In this document: in pieces, positions 22,561 through 34,360 of the stretch
How the letters are laid out: each line of letters begins with the position of its first letter
How positions within the stretch are numbered: the first letter of the stretch is position 1
From: Congeria kusceri
Taxonomy: Eukaryota > Mollusca > Bivalvia > Myida > Dreissenidae
Direction of reading: 5' to 3'
DNA length: 64,000 nt
Assembly (NCBI GenBank): GCA_027627225.1
Contig: CM051028.1
Span: 26,960,912 to 27,024,911, forward strand
Notes under the pieces: generated by a model
Seen by the model: only the letters and a program-made list of their open reading frames with translations
The model's database searches: none
What the model was told of the DNA's origin: nothing
Program-made: the position numbers and the translations under genes

Positions 22561-23640
22561 TACATAATTAATAGTGTCAGTGTTATTCGAAGGGCTTTGA
22601 CCACTTCTCTAGTCCACGTGTGAATAATCGGCATTGCTTTCGTCATCGGAGTCAGAGAAGTCGTCAGTGATTGGTCGAGCGCTTCCCCATGTGCTATTGT
22701 TATCCCACAACGCGGAGTCTCGATGTATGTCATTTTCTGACTTAATTCATCACGTGATGTGTCGACCGCCAATCCGCTGTTATTTATGTTCGTATTGTTT
22801 ACTGCAGCACGTGGATTTCCGCGTGGACATTGCGTCTGCCTATGTTTACAAGCTGCTCTTGCGCGTCGTCGTATTTATAAACCGTGTCGTCTATGATAAT
22901 AAGCTGATAAGCTGATCATAGTTCACAGAGGCATAGTGACCTACACTTCGCTTTTTAATAATGATTTCCCCGAGGATTTGTCTTTGTTATCTAACACGTT
23001 CAATCTAGTCCGGTTTGACTAAATAGCCTGAAATGCGCGAAAATGTTTGTTTTGCCTGATTGAGGACACGGACACAATCTTTTTTTTTTTTTTAATTTAA
23101 CAACAATTGTACATTTTGTGCGATCCCGTGACTTAATTCTATTTGCACGTTCAATTTCAATCGAATTTCCATCTGGCAAATTTAAATCATTTGTTATTCG
23201 AATATTTGACTCAGTAGTGTCCCATGGTTCATACATATTCCCTTCAATGCCATTAAAACGTAAATTATTTCGCTTAGAAGGCCCTTGTAACGTACCAATC
23301 TTATGTTTTAAGTCATGCATTTCTGTTCTCAACACGCTATTTTCTTGGCTTACGTTATCATTTTCTTGTTTCAAATTATTAACTATTGATGAAATGTTAT
23401 CTATTTTATTATTCACTTGTGCTAACTGATCAGCTACACTGTTATTTTGTTGCATTAGTTCAGCTTTCATTTCACGTAGAAAATTAAATATTTCGCTACT
23501 GTCGCTATTGGCCTGTGTATCGTTCTGTGTAAAGTTGCGCACGGGGTTCACAAGCGAGTTTCGCCTGGTAATTTTCGTGCTACTAGTACTTGTACTTGTA
23601 TTAGCAATTTGTGAATTGGAGTATGTTCTTTATAAGTCGG
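22560..23640 (-). pseudogene. ORF1, coiled coil plus RRM-like domain (copy 2)
   Basis: The minus-strand frame from about 23630 down to 23093 shows a Ser/Thr-rich N-terminus and a heptad coiled coil (LAQVNNKIDNISSIVNNLKQ...). The L1-ORF1-like segment follows (GPSKRNNLRFNGIEGNMYE ... ERANRIKSRDRTKCTIVVKL). A run of A's (T's at 23080-23092 on the plus strand) interrupts it. Downstream to 22560 frames are scattered. This type of ORF1 forms trimers that bind element RNA. The real start codon is unclear because a TAA lies near 23631. Confidence 0.7.
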
Positions 23641-23719
23641 TAGTTGTATCTTGTTTACGTAAGTCTGTTCGGGCTTTGTTTTCGGATCAATGAGAATAAT
23701 GTTCCTTTTTGCTTTCTTG

Positions 23720-25672
23720 ACCAGAAAGTGCTCATGGTGAGCTTTTATGATCGTCCGTTGTCGGTCGTCTATCGTCCGGACGTACGTGCGTACGTGCATT
23801 CACAGGAATGATCATTGGGTGACCCTCATTCAAAATTGTTCAAATTGTTTCGGTCCGCTGCATAAAAGTAAAAATATCTTCATCTATGAAACCGCAAGGC
23901 TGAGAGCTTTCAGGTTTGACATGTGAAATCCTCTACAGGTCCTTTACAAAGTTTGTGCAAATTATTCCCTTGGGGTCGAACTTAGAGCTAAATTATAAAA
24001 ATCCTCTCCTCTGAAACCGCAAGGCCCAGAGGTTTCGTATTTGGTATGTAACATAGTATAGCTGTCCTCTACAAATACTGTTCAATTATGCCCCTGGGGT
24101 AAAATTGGCCACGTCTTGGGGGTCATATGGTTTCACTTGACGTATATGGCAATTGGGGTTTAAAATTCTTCTCCTCTGAAACCGAAAGGCCTAGACGTTT
24201 CATTTTTGGTATTAAACATTGTATAGTGGTCCTCTACAAACACTGTTCTAATTATGCCCCTGGAGTAAAAAGAAGCCAGGCCCCGAAGTCAAATGCTTTT
24301 AATAGACTTATTCGACAAGTGGACTCTAAAAATCTTGTTTGAAGCCACAAGACCCAGAGGTTGCATATTTGATATGCAACGTCATATAGTGGTCCTTTCA
24401 AAGATTGTTCAAGTTATGCCCCTTGTGTAAAAAGAAGACACGCCTCAGGGTCACATGGTGTCTATAGACTTTATGGGTAATGGATTTAAAAAATCTTCTC
24501 TGAAACCGGAAGGCCTAGAGGTTTCATATTTTGTATTTAACATTGTATGGTGGTCCTCTACGAAGATTGTTCAAACGATGATCCTGGGGTAAAAAGTGGC
24601 CACGCCCCGGGGGTCAGGTTTATATAGACTTAAATAGCAAAATGATTTTAAAAATCTTCTTCTCTGAAATCGCAAGGCCTAGAGGTTTCGCATTTGGTAT
24701 GTAACATTCTATAGTGGTCCTCTATAAAGATTGTTCAAATTATTCCCCGGGGGTAAAATTGACACGCCCTGGGGATCATATGGTTTTAATTGACTTCTAT
24801 GGCAAGTAGATTTAAAAATAGTCTTCTCTGAAACCTCAAGGCCCAGAGTTTTCATATTTTGAGTGAAACATTGCATAGTGGTCCTCTGCAAAGATTGTTC
24901 AAATTATGCCCATGGGGTTAAATTGGCCACGCCCCGAGGTGACATGGTTTCTATAGACTTATATAGCAAGTGGACTTTTAAAATCTTCTCCTCTGAAACA
25001 GCATGGCGTGGAGGTTCTACATTTGGCGTGAAACTTTCTATAGTAGTACAAAAAGATTCTTCAAATTATGCCCCTGGGGCGAAAAGAAGCCACGCCCCGG
25101 GGTCACATGTTTTCTGTAAACTTATGTGGCCAGTGGACTTGAAAAATCTTCTCCTCTGAAATCGCAAGGCGAACGGAATTCGTATTTGGTATGTCACATT
25201 ATATAGTAGTCCTCTACAAAGATTGTTCAAATTATGTCTCTGGGGTAAAATTTGCCATGCCCCGGGGGTCACATGGTTTATAAAGACTTAAATAGCAAAA
25301 TGATTTTAAAAATCTTGTCCTCAAACCTCAAGGCCCATATATTTCTTAATTGGTATGTTACATTGTAAATTGCACCTCTACAAACATCGTTCAAAGTATG
25401 CCCCCGGAGTAAAAAGTGGCCTTTAAAAGTCTTCTCCTCTGAACTGCAACTTGAAACCCAGAAATTTAATATTTGGCATATAACATGGTATAGTGGTCCA
25501 CTACAAAGATTGTTCAAATTATGACACTGACCATACACCAAGCGTCACATGGTTTCTATAGATTTGAATAGCAACATGCCTTTACAAAATCTTCTCCTCT
25601 GAAACCGCAAGGCACAGATCTTCATACTCAGATGAGCGCTTTAGGGCCATGTTGCCCTCTTGTTATGTTCTA
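23720..25672 (+). mobile_element. dispersed tandem-core repeat, copy F, with a different core
   Basis: The left end is AGAAAGTGCTCATGGTGAGC followed by a CGTCCGTTGTCGGTCGTC-type stretch. About twelve units of mostly 162-168 bp follow, marked by CTGAAACCGCAAGGCCCAGA at roughly 23886, 24008, 24176, 24339, 24503, 24665, 24830, 24995, 25157, 25322, 25440 and 25600. Each unit also has GATTGTTCAAATTATGCCCC and GGCCACGCCCCGGGGGTCAC. The right end is CTCAGATGAGCGCTTTAGGG with CCATGTTGCCCTCTTGTT. The ends match copies B-E while the core does not. Confidence 0.9.
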
Positions 25673-26984
25673 AACGGTTTTTAGTAAGTGGGTAAATAAA
25701 GAGACCCACAATTAAACTATAAAAGTCAGATAGCCCATCTTTAAATCGGAATGAGAAAGCAATTGTTCGCTCACAAAAGCTGAAGTACAGATCCATTTTC
25801 AGATATAAATTTAATATATCTTTGGTATTTTTGAAATGTAATATATCTTTAAAACAATTAAACCAGTGCTGTTTTAAAAACAATGCGAACAATTGTAGAG
25901 GAAATAATATGCCATAAAAATGTTTTATGGTTCAACGAAATATAAGGAAGTTTGAAAACAAATTAGTAGACTGTGATCTGTCCAAAAACTACATGTTTAA
26001 ATCGAATTTCCGCTATTATTGGTCCGGGTGACTTTGATTGTTAACCTATTAAACCACAATCAAAACATACTTAAACACTTTGTTCTTAAATATATATTTG
26101 ACACAAAGAAATAAATGTAGCGTGATTATCTTGTCAGGAGATATACGTTGACAGACGTAATACACCTTAAAAGCTGTGTATGGTCCAACGATTGAGTTTT
26201 AGAAGACATTACAATATTTCAAATAGCTTGGCATATGATACGCCCACTCAGTGAATTCCTTTGTGTAAAATAACTAAATAATAGATTTGTAATATTGTCT
26301 GGTACGTTCATGAAATATACGAAACTTACAAGTACCAAATACATGTGTTCTATGTATATATACTGCTTAATAAATTTGGTCATACCTTTTTTCAAGGTTT
26401 TCCAGATCAATAGTGTTTTCTTCAACTTAAAACTACACTAAACAAAACTTCTAAATCGACACTTACTTTGTCATCAATTGCTTGATTTTCAGAAAAACGT
26501 TATCAAACTTGCGACACATTAAATATAATTAGTCCCCTAGTCTGATTCGCACACTAATTGCTTGTATAACCTTGATGACGCTTCATAATAACTACACTGC
26601 TCCAGATACGTTTTGGTGTAGATGGTAAATGTACACTTTATCCAGAATTTATTAGGGTAAATCTACATTACGTACGGAGGTAAAATTAATGAATTTCAGT
26701 CGGAAAGTGATTGGTCAATGCAAAGTAATGCAATGGAGTAAACTCAATAATATATTAAAATTTTAATAAATAAGGTACCGTATTTCTCCACACTGCATCT
26801 TTTGTATTAAATTTCAGTGTGTAAGCAGACAGTATAAATTGTATGTGTAAATTTACACACTGATTTTTTGTGTGTGCGTGTCGAAAGATTTTCCATGCGT
26901 AAACTAAACGTGTACTTGCTTAATCTGGTCGTCTGTATTTATCTTTGGTAAATGTTTATATCCTGTGAAATTTCTTATGTCTAT
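25673..26984. other. non-coding, nothing recognised
   Basis: AT-rich. No domain-bearing frame or repeat was identified. Confidence 0.4.
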
Positions 26985-26992
26985 TACCACAG

Positions 26993-27074
26993 TATGTATC
27001 CTGATAATGCTGGCTCAGAAGATAATGCATTCTCAGAAGATAATGCAGGCTTCAGCGGAGGATCAGAGGGTGGG
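26993..27074 (+). other. exon-like segment with SEDNA repeats (left arm)
   Basis: CTATTACCACAG precedes and GTACGT follows an 82-base segment that is open in frame (MYPDNAGSEDNAFSEDNAG, then FSGGSEGG). The same segment with the same GTACGT donor exists in inverted orientation at 29534-29610, which is why it is listed. It is an acidic, repeat-like peptide with no family match. Confidence 0.25.
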
Positions 27075-27960
27075 GTACGTTTATGTATAATTGTCTTTTT
27101 ACCCTTACCCCATGATATATATGAATTGAGCGATCCATTTTATTTATACAAAGTATTTTAACTTCGAAAATATTCGTCAGATAAACGTATAAATAGAGAA
27201 ATGTTCACAAAGCATCACCACAAACAGCGGAAAACGGTATATTTTAATCATCTAAAATATATATGTAAGCATTGTTTTCTATATCAAACTTGTGTAAAGA
27301 AAGCCCTTTGTTCAGTAACCTACGCACTAACGAATCTAACAAATTGAATTTTCCCAAGCTATCTCCACCCAATTGGATAATGGCCTGAAACATGGTGGAT
27401 AATTATAGGCTACAATAACAATTAAGTGGAAAATGATCGAGCTGCCTTTTTTTGTCTATGATTTGTACAATTTGAATCAGCTATTTTGTCTTGAAATATT
27501 TATAATATGATATCTTTAAAGTCACATAAAGTACATTGTTTCCTACATCATATCTCTATATACTAATAATGTATAAGTAGGGTATGAAAATCAGCGTTAT
27601 AAGCATTTTAACAATGTGATGACGTGTATTGATTTTACGCTAATAAAATACAATATCTAGTTAAGCTTCTTTGATCTACTCTGCTTTATCATATGAGACA
27701 GTGTATAACTAAATAATTCTAATCCCAAGATACAAAGTATGTAGGAGTTATATAGGTATCAAGACTGTCCGTCGGTAATAAGAAAAAAAAAGTTAGTCTG
27801 CTGAAGTTTGTCCAGTTTGTCGGCTGAAGATGGACTCATAGTAATTAAAGTAGCCGACCCTAACACTTGTTTGAATGTTTTTCTTCACCTTTTTAGAAGT
27901 CGTTTAAAGACCCTATTATGTTAGTCTACTGAAGTTGGTAAGCTATTCTGCTGGAGCAAG

Positions 27961-28114
27961 TCTGCTGAAGTTCGTCTGCTAGTCTGCTGAAGTTCGTCTG
28001 CTAGTCTGCTGAAGTTCGTCTGCTAGTCTGCTGAAGTTCGTCTGCTAGTTTGCTGGAGTTGGTTTGCTAGTCTGCTGAAGTTGGTTTGCTAGTCTGCTGA
28101 AGTTGGTCTGCAAG
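27961..28114. repeat. 22-bp minisatellite, seven units
   Basis: Units TCTGCTGAAGTTCGTCTGCTAG start at 27961 and every 22 bases to 28093. The first four are identical and the last three vary (GTTGGTTTGC). Degenerate half-units precede the array from about 27800. Confidence 0.95.
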
Positions 28115-28317
28115 TCGGGTAGTCGGATGGTCACAGAGAATAAATAATGGGCAAACTTAGTAGTTACAAAGTTATCTGCCTATGATTGGCAATAATTACT
28201 ACACTTCACCTGGGTATTCCCTTAAGTACACATATGACATTTCTAATTGTATTGTAATTGACTAATTTTGAAGTATGTTTGCATTATTCACAATTTGCGT
28301 TTCTTTTTTTATTACAG

Positions 28318-28453
28318 TGACAGTGACATATGTTGCCAGCGTTTGGAAGATCTACCCGTTTTTAGAATATTTCGTAGAGAGCAATTTTAGTACGTTTATT
28401 CACACTCTAACACATGATTTTACTCGCAAATGGCACAGTTCAAAAATACGGAG
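28318..28453 (+). other. exon-like segment between the inverted arms
   Basis: TTTTTTTATTACAG precedes and GTAACG follows 136 bases that are open in one frame (VTVTYVASVWKIYPFLEYF..., ...DFTRKWHSSKIR). Another acceptor-like TTGTTTCAG at about 28692-28700 precedes a short open stretch. Phases with the upstream exon-like segment do not agree, so no gene model is offered. No family is recognised. Confidence 0.25.
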
Positions 28454-28956
28454 GTAACGATGTAAGAAATTAAAATACATTCACATAATTATGGAGAGAC
28501 ATATGATGACTGCTTAAATCCTGGCATGTGCGAGTGGAGTATGGAATAGGTTTTGATATTTACAAATATGTTAATTCATTAGATCCTGCTTGTTTGTAAA
28601 TATATAAATTTGAGAATGTACTTTCGGGGAGGTAAGCTTGTAAGTGATTTTGGTAGAGGTGTGTTGTATGCATACTGCTTCATATTGATGTTGTTTCAGC
28701 CTTCGGGAGAACACAATATAGATGATTCGGAGAGGTTCTAATTATAAACAAATAACAGTATAATTTATTGCGGTAATTATTCTTGGGAGTGCATGTAAGA
28801 TTTTTGGGACCGGCTAATGGGGCCCTTCATATTCAGGTCAGGTAATAAACAGGGTCAGTAAAATACTAGTACCATTTTGGGGAAACCCACACATGTCTTC
28901 CAGACGATATATAGGAAGTTACACCCCACCCCTGAGATATTCTCAATACGATTGAA

Positions 28957-29033
28957 GATAGATAGACAGACGGACGGGCGGACGGACGGACGGACAGACG
29001 AACCGACAGACAAACAAACAGACAGACATAGAC
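28957..29033. repeat. GACA/GACG tetranucleotide microsatellite
   Basis: Interrupted run of GATA, GACA, GACG and AACA units. Confidence 0.9.
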
Positions 29034-29533
29034 AGAGGGATAAATTGACACATAAAGAGAAAGAAAGACAGGTACATAGAAATTATTAAGCTGTAGATAA
29101 GCATGATAAACAGGCGAGCTCGTTCATAATCCAAGTTAAGCATGCCATTATCGTCTTGTATTTATCGTGTAGCGAGCCATTATCCAATTGATTGCTGATA
29201 GCTTTGAAAAAAATCGTTTTTTTTTTACAGAAACGTACGTATGTTACTAAACCAAGTAAAACTGCATTTTCATCGTCGATAATTGGGTTTTGTTGACACA
29301 AGTCTGATATAAATAAACAATGCTTACATATATTTTTAAATGATTAAAATATACCGTTGTCCGCTGATTTGGGTGATGTTCTGTAATCATTTCTCTTTTT
29401 ATACGTTTATCTGACGACTAATTTCGAAAGTTAAGGTACCAGTAGATAGATAATGGATCGCTCAATTCATATCCATCGCAAAACTAATGCATGTGGTAAG
29501 GGTAAAAAGAAAATTATACATAAACTGACGTAC

Positions 29534-29610
29534 CCCACTGTCTGCTCCTCCGCTGAATTCTGCATTATGTTCTCGGCATGCATTATCTTCTGAGCAAGCA
29601 TGATCATGAT
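29534..29610 (-). other. exon-like segment (right arm, inverted copy)
   Basis: This is the minus-strand counterpart of 26993-27074. The open frame carries HACSEDNACREHNAEFSGG and is followed by GTACGT. The frame and donor stayed open despite base changes between the arms. Confidence 0.25.
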
Positions 29611-29612
29611 AC

Positions 29613-30628
29613 AGACCTAGGTTGCTTCTCCCTTTCTAAATTCATGTATACAGAGTTCCACTTACCCAAAACAGTTTTCTCACTATAATTATTGTATAGT
29701 GTTTAGACTGTCGTTATATAGCAAGATATATAATAAAACATTTCGTACTGAGTGCATTCAGATGAGCTATATATTCACATACTTTTTCACTTATTCTCAG
29801 AATAGACGATCATTTGAACTTAAATAATGTCGCAGCTAATTTTCTAAGTCATTGGTACTATTTCTAGACAAAAGCCTATATTTTTGCAAGACATGACAGT
29901 TGTCTATACAACTAGCTTATTTGTTTAGCTTTAATATGTAAAACAACTCGCAGATTTTTACAGATCTGTATGTCCATTTTGTATAAAACACCATGTCTCA
30001 AATGACGGTAAGTGTGAACAACTGGCCATACAAATATTGTAGTCGTTATGGTAAGCACGTGAATATACATTGTTAACAGAAATGGGTATAATAGTTAACA
30101 TTAACACAATTTACTGTGTACATTAAAACCATTAACTGAAATTTGATTTTTCTAATATTGTGTAAGCTACGTTAAATTCATATAGTTGTTCACGTTGTTC
30201 ACGAGTTATACATTTAGAAACTTAATTTAGCTAAATGCTAAATACTCTGTCCAAACTTTGCAACTTCTGAAAAACACAAATCTGGTTTTTAGCTTCAATG
30301 CCATATACAATTAATGAATCTTTGGTGTAAGAATTTGGTTAAGGTGTAATATACGTTTACTGTATTTACAATTTAGTGAAATAAAGTGCACACTTTTCTT
30401 CATTGTAAGCAGTAGTTAGTATGCAGGCCCTAAAATTAGCCGGGGGGTGGGGGTGGGGCTAATGCTAATATGCAAAGGTTTTCATATGGAAGTGGCATAT
30501 GTATTTACGTTGGAAATTAACAGAAGTATCTTAATTGAAGTAATTCCAATAAACAAAGCTGGTACTTCCACGTGACCAACGAACACTAGACCTTTGCTAA
30601 ACCGGCTTCATTCGCCATCTTTGTTTTC
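29613..30628. other. non-coding, nothing recognised
   Basis: AT-rich apart from a G-rich patch at 30441-30460 (GGGGGGTGGGGGTGGGG), which could form a G-quadruplex. Confidence 0.35.
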
Positions 30629-30704
30629 AGGTCACCTGAGCACGAAGTACTAAAGGGTGAGCTATTCTGGTCAGTCGTCGTCATAGTCTATCGTTAACAA
30701 TATA

Positions 30705-30720
30705 CTTCTTCTCTTAAACC
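30705..30720 (+). repeat. target-site duplication, left copy (16 bp)
   Basis: CTTCTTCTCTTAAACC occurs here and at 34430-34445, exactly bracketing non-LTR copy 3. Copy D has the same site uninterrupted (CTTCTTCTCTAAAACC, 17816-17831). Confidence 0.85.
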
Positions 30721-30829
30721 ACGAAAACCAGGGAAAAATCCACCCAATACCGCGCAGCCCACAGCGGTACCCGCGCATAACACCAACATATAGGACATCT
30801 ATAGCAGCGAATGTGCAGATTCTACTGAC

Positions 30830-31690
30830 TTGAAATTTGCGCTTCTTAATATTCAAGGTTTGATAACAAAATGTAATAATAAGCTTGTTTCACCGGAAGT
30901 AACTTTGTTGTTTAAATCTCATGATGTCGTTTGTTTTACTGAAACATGGGGCTGTGAAAAATTTTGCTATGATGTAGATAATTTTGAGTGTTATTGCCTA
31001 AATAGAAAGCAATTACCTAGGGCAAAAAGGAGTTCAGGGGGATTATTGATTTACGTCAGGAAAAAATTTGTAACTGACAATATGTTTGTTTTATCTCACA
31101 ATGATTCGCATCTTTGGATTAGAATCGATAAGAGCGTCACTAATCGGGTTAGAGATTTATTTGTATGTTGATGCTATATTGTTCCAAGTAATTCTAGCAG
31201 AGCTAATGTTGTTGAAAATAATATTTTTGATGTGATTGAAGAAAATATAATAACAATTAAGGATAAATATGGTGATGAAAACTGTTCCTTTATGTTATTA
31301 GGGGATTTAAATTCACGTGTTGGTAGGTTAAGTGACTACGTCGAAAACGATAGTCTAAATTTGCAAAATCAGGATTTTTTACCTGACGATTATATTATGG
31401 ACACTGTTTTACATAGGAATTCGCAAGATGTATCTGTTAATCAGAATGGACGTTTGTTGATAGATTTTTTTATTCAAACTGGTCTAAGGATTGCAAATGG
31501 TCGCGTATGCGAAGATAAGGCTTTAGGCGCTTTTACCTTTGTTGGCAGTAACAGTTCAAGCATTGTGGATTACTGCATTGTTGAAGAGCAACTATTGCTT
31601 GAATTTTGACACTTTAAAGTAAATTGTCCCAATATTTTGTCTGACCATTGTGTGATTGAATTCGGCATTAAATGCAATTTACAAATTAAT
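30830..31690 (+). pseudogene. AP-type endonuclease of ORF2 (copy 3)
   Basis: Motifs in order are FALLNIQGLITKCNNKLVSP, HDVVCFTETWGC (catalytic Glu), SSGGLLIYVRKKF, CSFMLLGDLNSRVGRLSDYV (GDLN), FIQTGLRIANGR, FTFVGSNSSSIVDYCIV and a final SDHCVIEF. This is the full AP-endonuclease set. A TGA at 31168-31170 and a TGA at 31607-31609 interrupt an otherwise continuous frame. A frameshift between about 31640 and 31705 separates it from RT. The enzyme nicks chromosomal DNA to prime reverse transcription. Confidence 0.9.
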
Positions 31691-31704
31691 AATTATACAG
31701 TTTT

Positions 31705-33226
31705 TTGAATATGGAAGAAAACACATGTACCAATAAAGTTAATTATTCGTTTAAATGGGACGGTGAAAAGAAAGATTTGTTTACTGAAGCGTTGACTAAT
31801 CCCGAAATAGAAATGCGCCTTCGGCATATTATTGAAAATTTAGAAAGTGCATGTTCTAATGGTGATATTGACGACTCATTAAATAATTTTCTCTCATGTA
31901 TTGATAATGTTTGTAAACAGTTATTTGCACGAAAACCTGTTCAAAAACATGATGATTCTATTTATAAACATGACCCTTTATACAGTACCACTTGTTTTCA
32001 GGATAGGAAAAACTTTTATAAAAGCTTGAACAAGTACAGAAAAGATAATTCACACGTGAATAAATGCGAAATGATAAACGCTAGAAGTATATATAAAGCT
32101 AGTGTTAGAACTTTTAATTTTAAAAGGATGAATGAAAACACAATTAAACTTAACAAAGCTAAATATAAAAATGCAAAGGAATACTGGAAACTATTGAAAG
32201 AGGGTACTACGCATAATAGTCCTAAAGGTATTAGCTTAGATACATTTACTAAATACTTTCAGGCAATTAACGATCCGGATAATAAGTTTTTTCAAGTTGA
32301 TGATGATGTCATGCTTTTTAACAATACTGTGTTAAACTCTGAATTAAATAGCATGTTTGAAGATTTGGATATTCCATTTACTAAGGAAGAAGTAATGAAA
32401 TACATCTCAAATCTTAAAGCTGGGAAAAGTCCCGGACCAGATAGAATTTTAAACGAATTCTTGATCTACGGCAAAACTGAGCTCACACCTTTTTTAGTAA
32501 CACTTTTTAATAAAATCCTGAAACTTGGATATTTTCCAGATAAGTGGACGGAAGGTTATATTGTACCAATTCATAAAAAGGGGAGCCTGAGTGACCCAAA
32601 CAATTTCAGAGGTATTACTCTGTTAAGTGTAATTGGTAAACTTTTTACTACTATAATAAATGCTAGAGTGTCAGAATGGGCTGAAACGTATCACATTTTA
32701 TTAGAAGCACAGGCAGGATTTAGGGCCAAAATGGGTCCTACAGATAATATATTTGCTCTACATGGTTTAATAACTCATTTCATTAATCAAAATGAACAGT
32801 TATATTGCTTATTCGTAGACTTTACGAAAGATTTTGATTTTATTGTCAGGGAAAACCTTTGGTTGAAAATATACAAACTTGGTATCCGTGGTAGACTTTT
32901 TTCGGTTATAAAATCTATGTATTCACACTAGAGTAAGACTTCATAGTAATATGGGACCCGCTTTTGAAAGTTATATAGGTCTCAGGCAAGGTGAATGTCT
33001 ATCACCGATACTGTTTTCTCTTTATATAAACGACTTAGAAGATACATTGTTCCTTAAAGGGGCAAAAGGGGTTGATATAGGAGCGCTGAAATTTTTCCTA
33101 CTTTTGTACGCAGATGATATTGTCATATTTGCGAACTCCGCCGTTTAATTACAGAATAGCCTAAATATACTGAGCTAATATTGTAAACAGTGGAAGTTAA
33201 TAGTTAATAAAACTAAAACTAAGGTA
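31705..33226 (+). pseudogene. reverse transcriptase of ORF2 (copy 3)
   Basis: A 408-codon frame covers the linker and RT fingers: NLKAGKSPGPDRILNEFLIY, FPDKWTEGYIVPIHKKGS, NNFRGITLLSVIGKLF, LEAQAGFRAKMGPTDNIFAL and CLFVDFTKDFDFIVRENLW (first catalytic Asp). A frameshift near 32930 leads to RQGECLSPILFSLYINDLE and LLLYADDIVIFANSAV, where the YADD box is intact. A TAA at 33146-33148 and another at 33173-33175 follow, in frame with the downstream segment. This is the best preserved RT of the three copies. Confidence 0.92.
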
Positions 33227-34303
33227 ATGATTTTCAGGAAAGGTGGTAGAATATCACAAAATTTAGAATTTTTATACGATGGTACGAACATCGAAATTGT
33301 AAACAATTTTACATATTTAGGGATTGTTTTTACTACAGGGGGGTCATTTACACATGCAACGAAAACTCTAGCCGGTCAAGCACAAAGAGCGTTATTTAAA
33401 TTAAGAAAATATATGAACAAATTCGTTAATATTAATCCCGGACACAAAATCGAACTTTTTGATAAATTAATTATGCCTATTTTACTTTATGGCTCAGAAA
33501 TATGGGGCTCGAAAAAACGAATTTATATAGAACGAATACATACACAATTCTTAAAATATACCTTATGTGTGAAAACTAGTACACAAAACGATTTCATGTT
33601 ATCTGAAACGGGCCGATTTGATGTGTTAACATTAAGTACATTAAACATGATTAAATATTGGTATAAAGTAATAAGCGCACCAGATCATAAATACATTAGT
33701 GTTATTTACAAGTTAATGCTAAATGATTTAGAATTAAATCCGTTAAAACATAACTGGGCAAAACAAGTTAAAGCGATATTGAGCTCCCTAGGTTTCTACC
33801 ATGTTTGGTTATCAAAAGGGGTTGGTGACTTTCAAATTTTTATTGTTCTTCTAAAACAAAGGATTTCTGATAACTTCAAACAGTATATTAATGGCAGACT
33901 TAATGATTCACCAAGAGCGTTATTTTATAATAGTATATTTCAGTTTGAATATCAGTTTTACCTTTCTAATGTCAATATCGAAAAATACAGAATAGCTCTG
34001 AGTAAGCTAAGGTTATCATCTCACAGACTTAACATAGAAACTGGCAGATGGAATAAAACAGAAAGAGCTAATAGAACTTGCCCAAATTGTAACGTCTTAG
34101 AAGACGAATTCCACTTTCTTTTTGAATGTAATATTTACTCTAATCTCAGACATAGGTATATGCCACTATACTATCATTGCCACCCAAGTATGTTTAAATG
34201 TGTTGAATTATTTTCATCCAAAAATGTTAATGTTATTAAAAATTTGGCTGTTTATGTCTATAGAGCTTTTCAAAAGAGAAATATGCTTATATTGGAATAT
34301 TAA
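33227..34303 (+). pseudogene. RT thumb and C-terminal domain of ORF2 (copy 3)
   Basis: A 358-codon open stretch, in the same frame as the RT palm. It contains the thumb (NFTYLGIVFTTGGSFTHATK, LLYGSEIWGSKKRIYIERIH), a segment shared with copies 1 and 2 (NWAKQVKAILSSLGFYHVWL) and a zinc-finger-like CPNCNVLEDEFHFLFECNIY (CxxC...H...C). Such C-terminal knuckles in non-LTR ORF2 proteins are thought to bind nucleic acid. It ends at TAA 34301-34303. Confidence 0.88.
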
Positions 34304-34360
34304 TAATAATGTATAGATATTGACTGTTTTATGCTATGATAACAATTTGCTGATGCTCAT

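Larger units (their letters stand above)
18952..23719 (-). mobile_element. non-LTR retrotransposon copy 2, nearly full length, inactivated
   Basis: From the minus-strand 5' side it carries an ORF1 with coiled coil and RRM-like motif (~23093-23640), a linker, AP endonuclease (~21640-22560), RT (~20000-21110), C-terminal region (~19150-20000), GGCC hairpin and a TTCTG/GTTCT simple tail at 18952-18972. The 5' limit is inferred from where the next repeat's left end begins (~23720). All ORFs carry stops or frameshifts. No direct target duplication was found by eye. Confidence 0.85.
26985..29612. repeat. ~300-bp inverted repeats around a 2-kb interior
   Basis: About 26990-27295 matches the reverse complement of 29297-29612. 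Shared blocks include CTCAGAAGATAATGCA, TTCAGCGGAGGA, GATAAACGTATAAA, GGTATATTTTAATCAT and ATATGTAAGCATTG. Divergence is moderate, with small indels. The interior contains a 22-bp minisatellite, a possible exon and a GACA/GACG microsatellite. No target duplication was identified, so it may be a fold-back transposon or an inverted segmental duplication. Confidence 0.8.

Noticed and set aside
24127..25541. Short frames of 60-98 codons across copy F
   Set aside because: They repeat the same peptide because they are translations of the 165-bp tandem core.
27961..28114. CRISPR-like array
   Set aside because: The 22-bp units are directly abutting with no spacers and the DNA is animal nuclear; it is a minisatellite.
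28957..29033. Possible coding GDRQTDGRTDG peptide
   Set aside because: Produced by the GACA/GACG tetranucleotide run.
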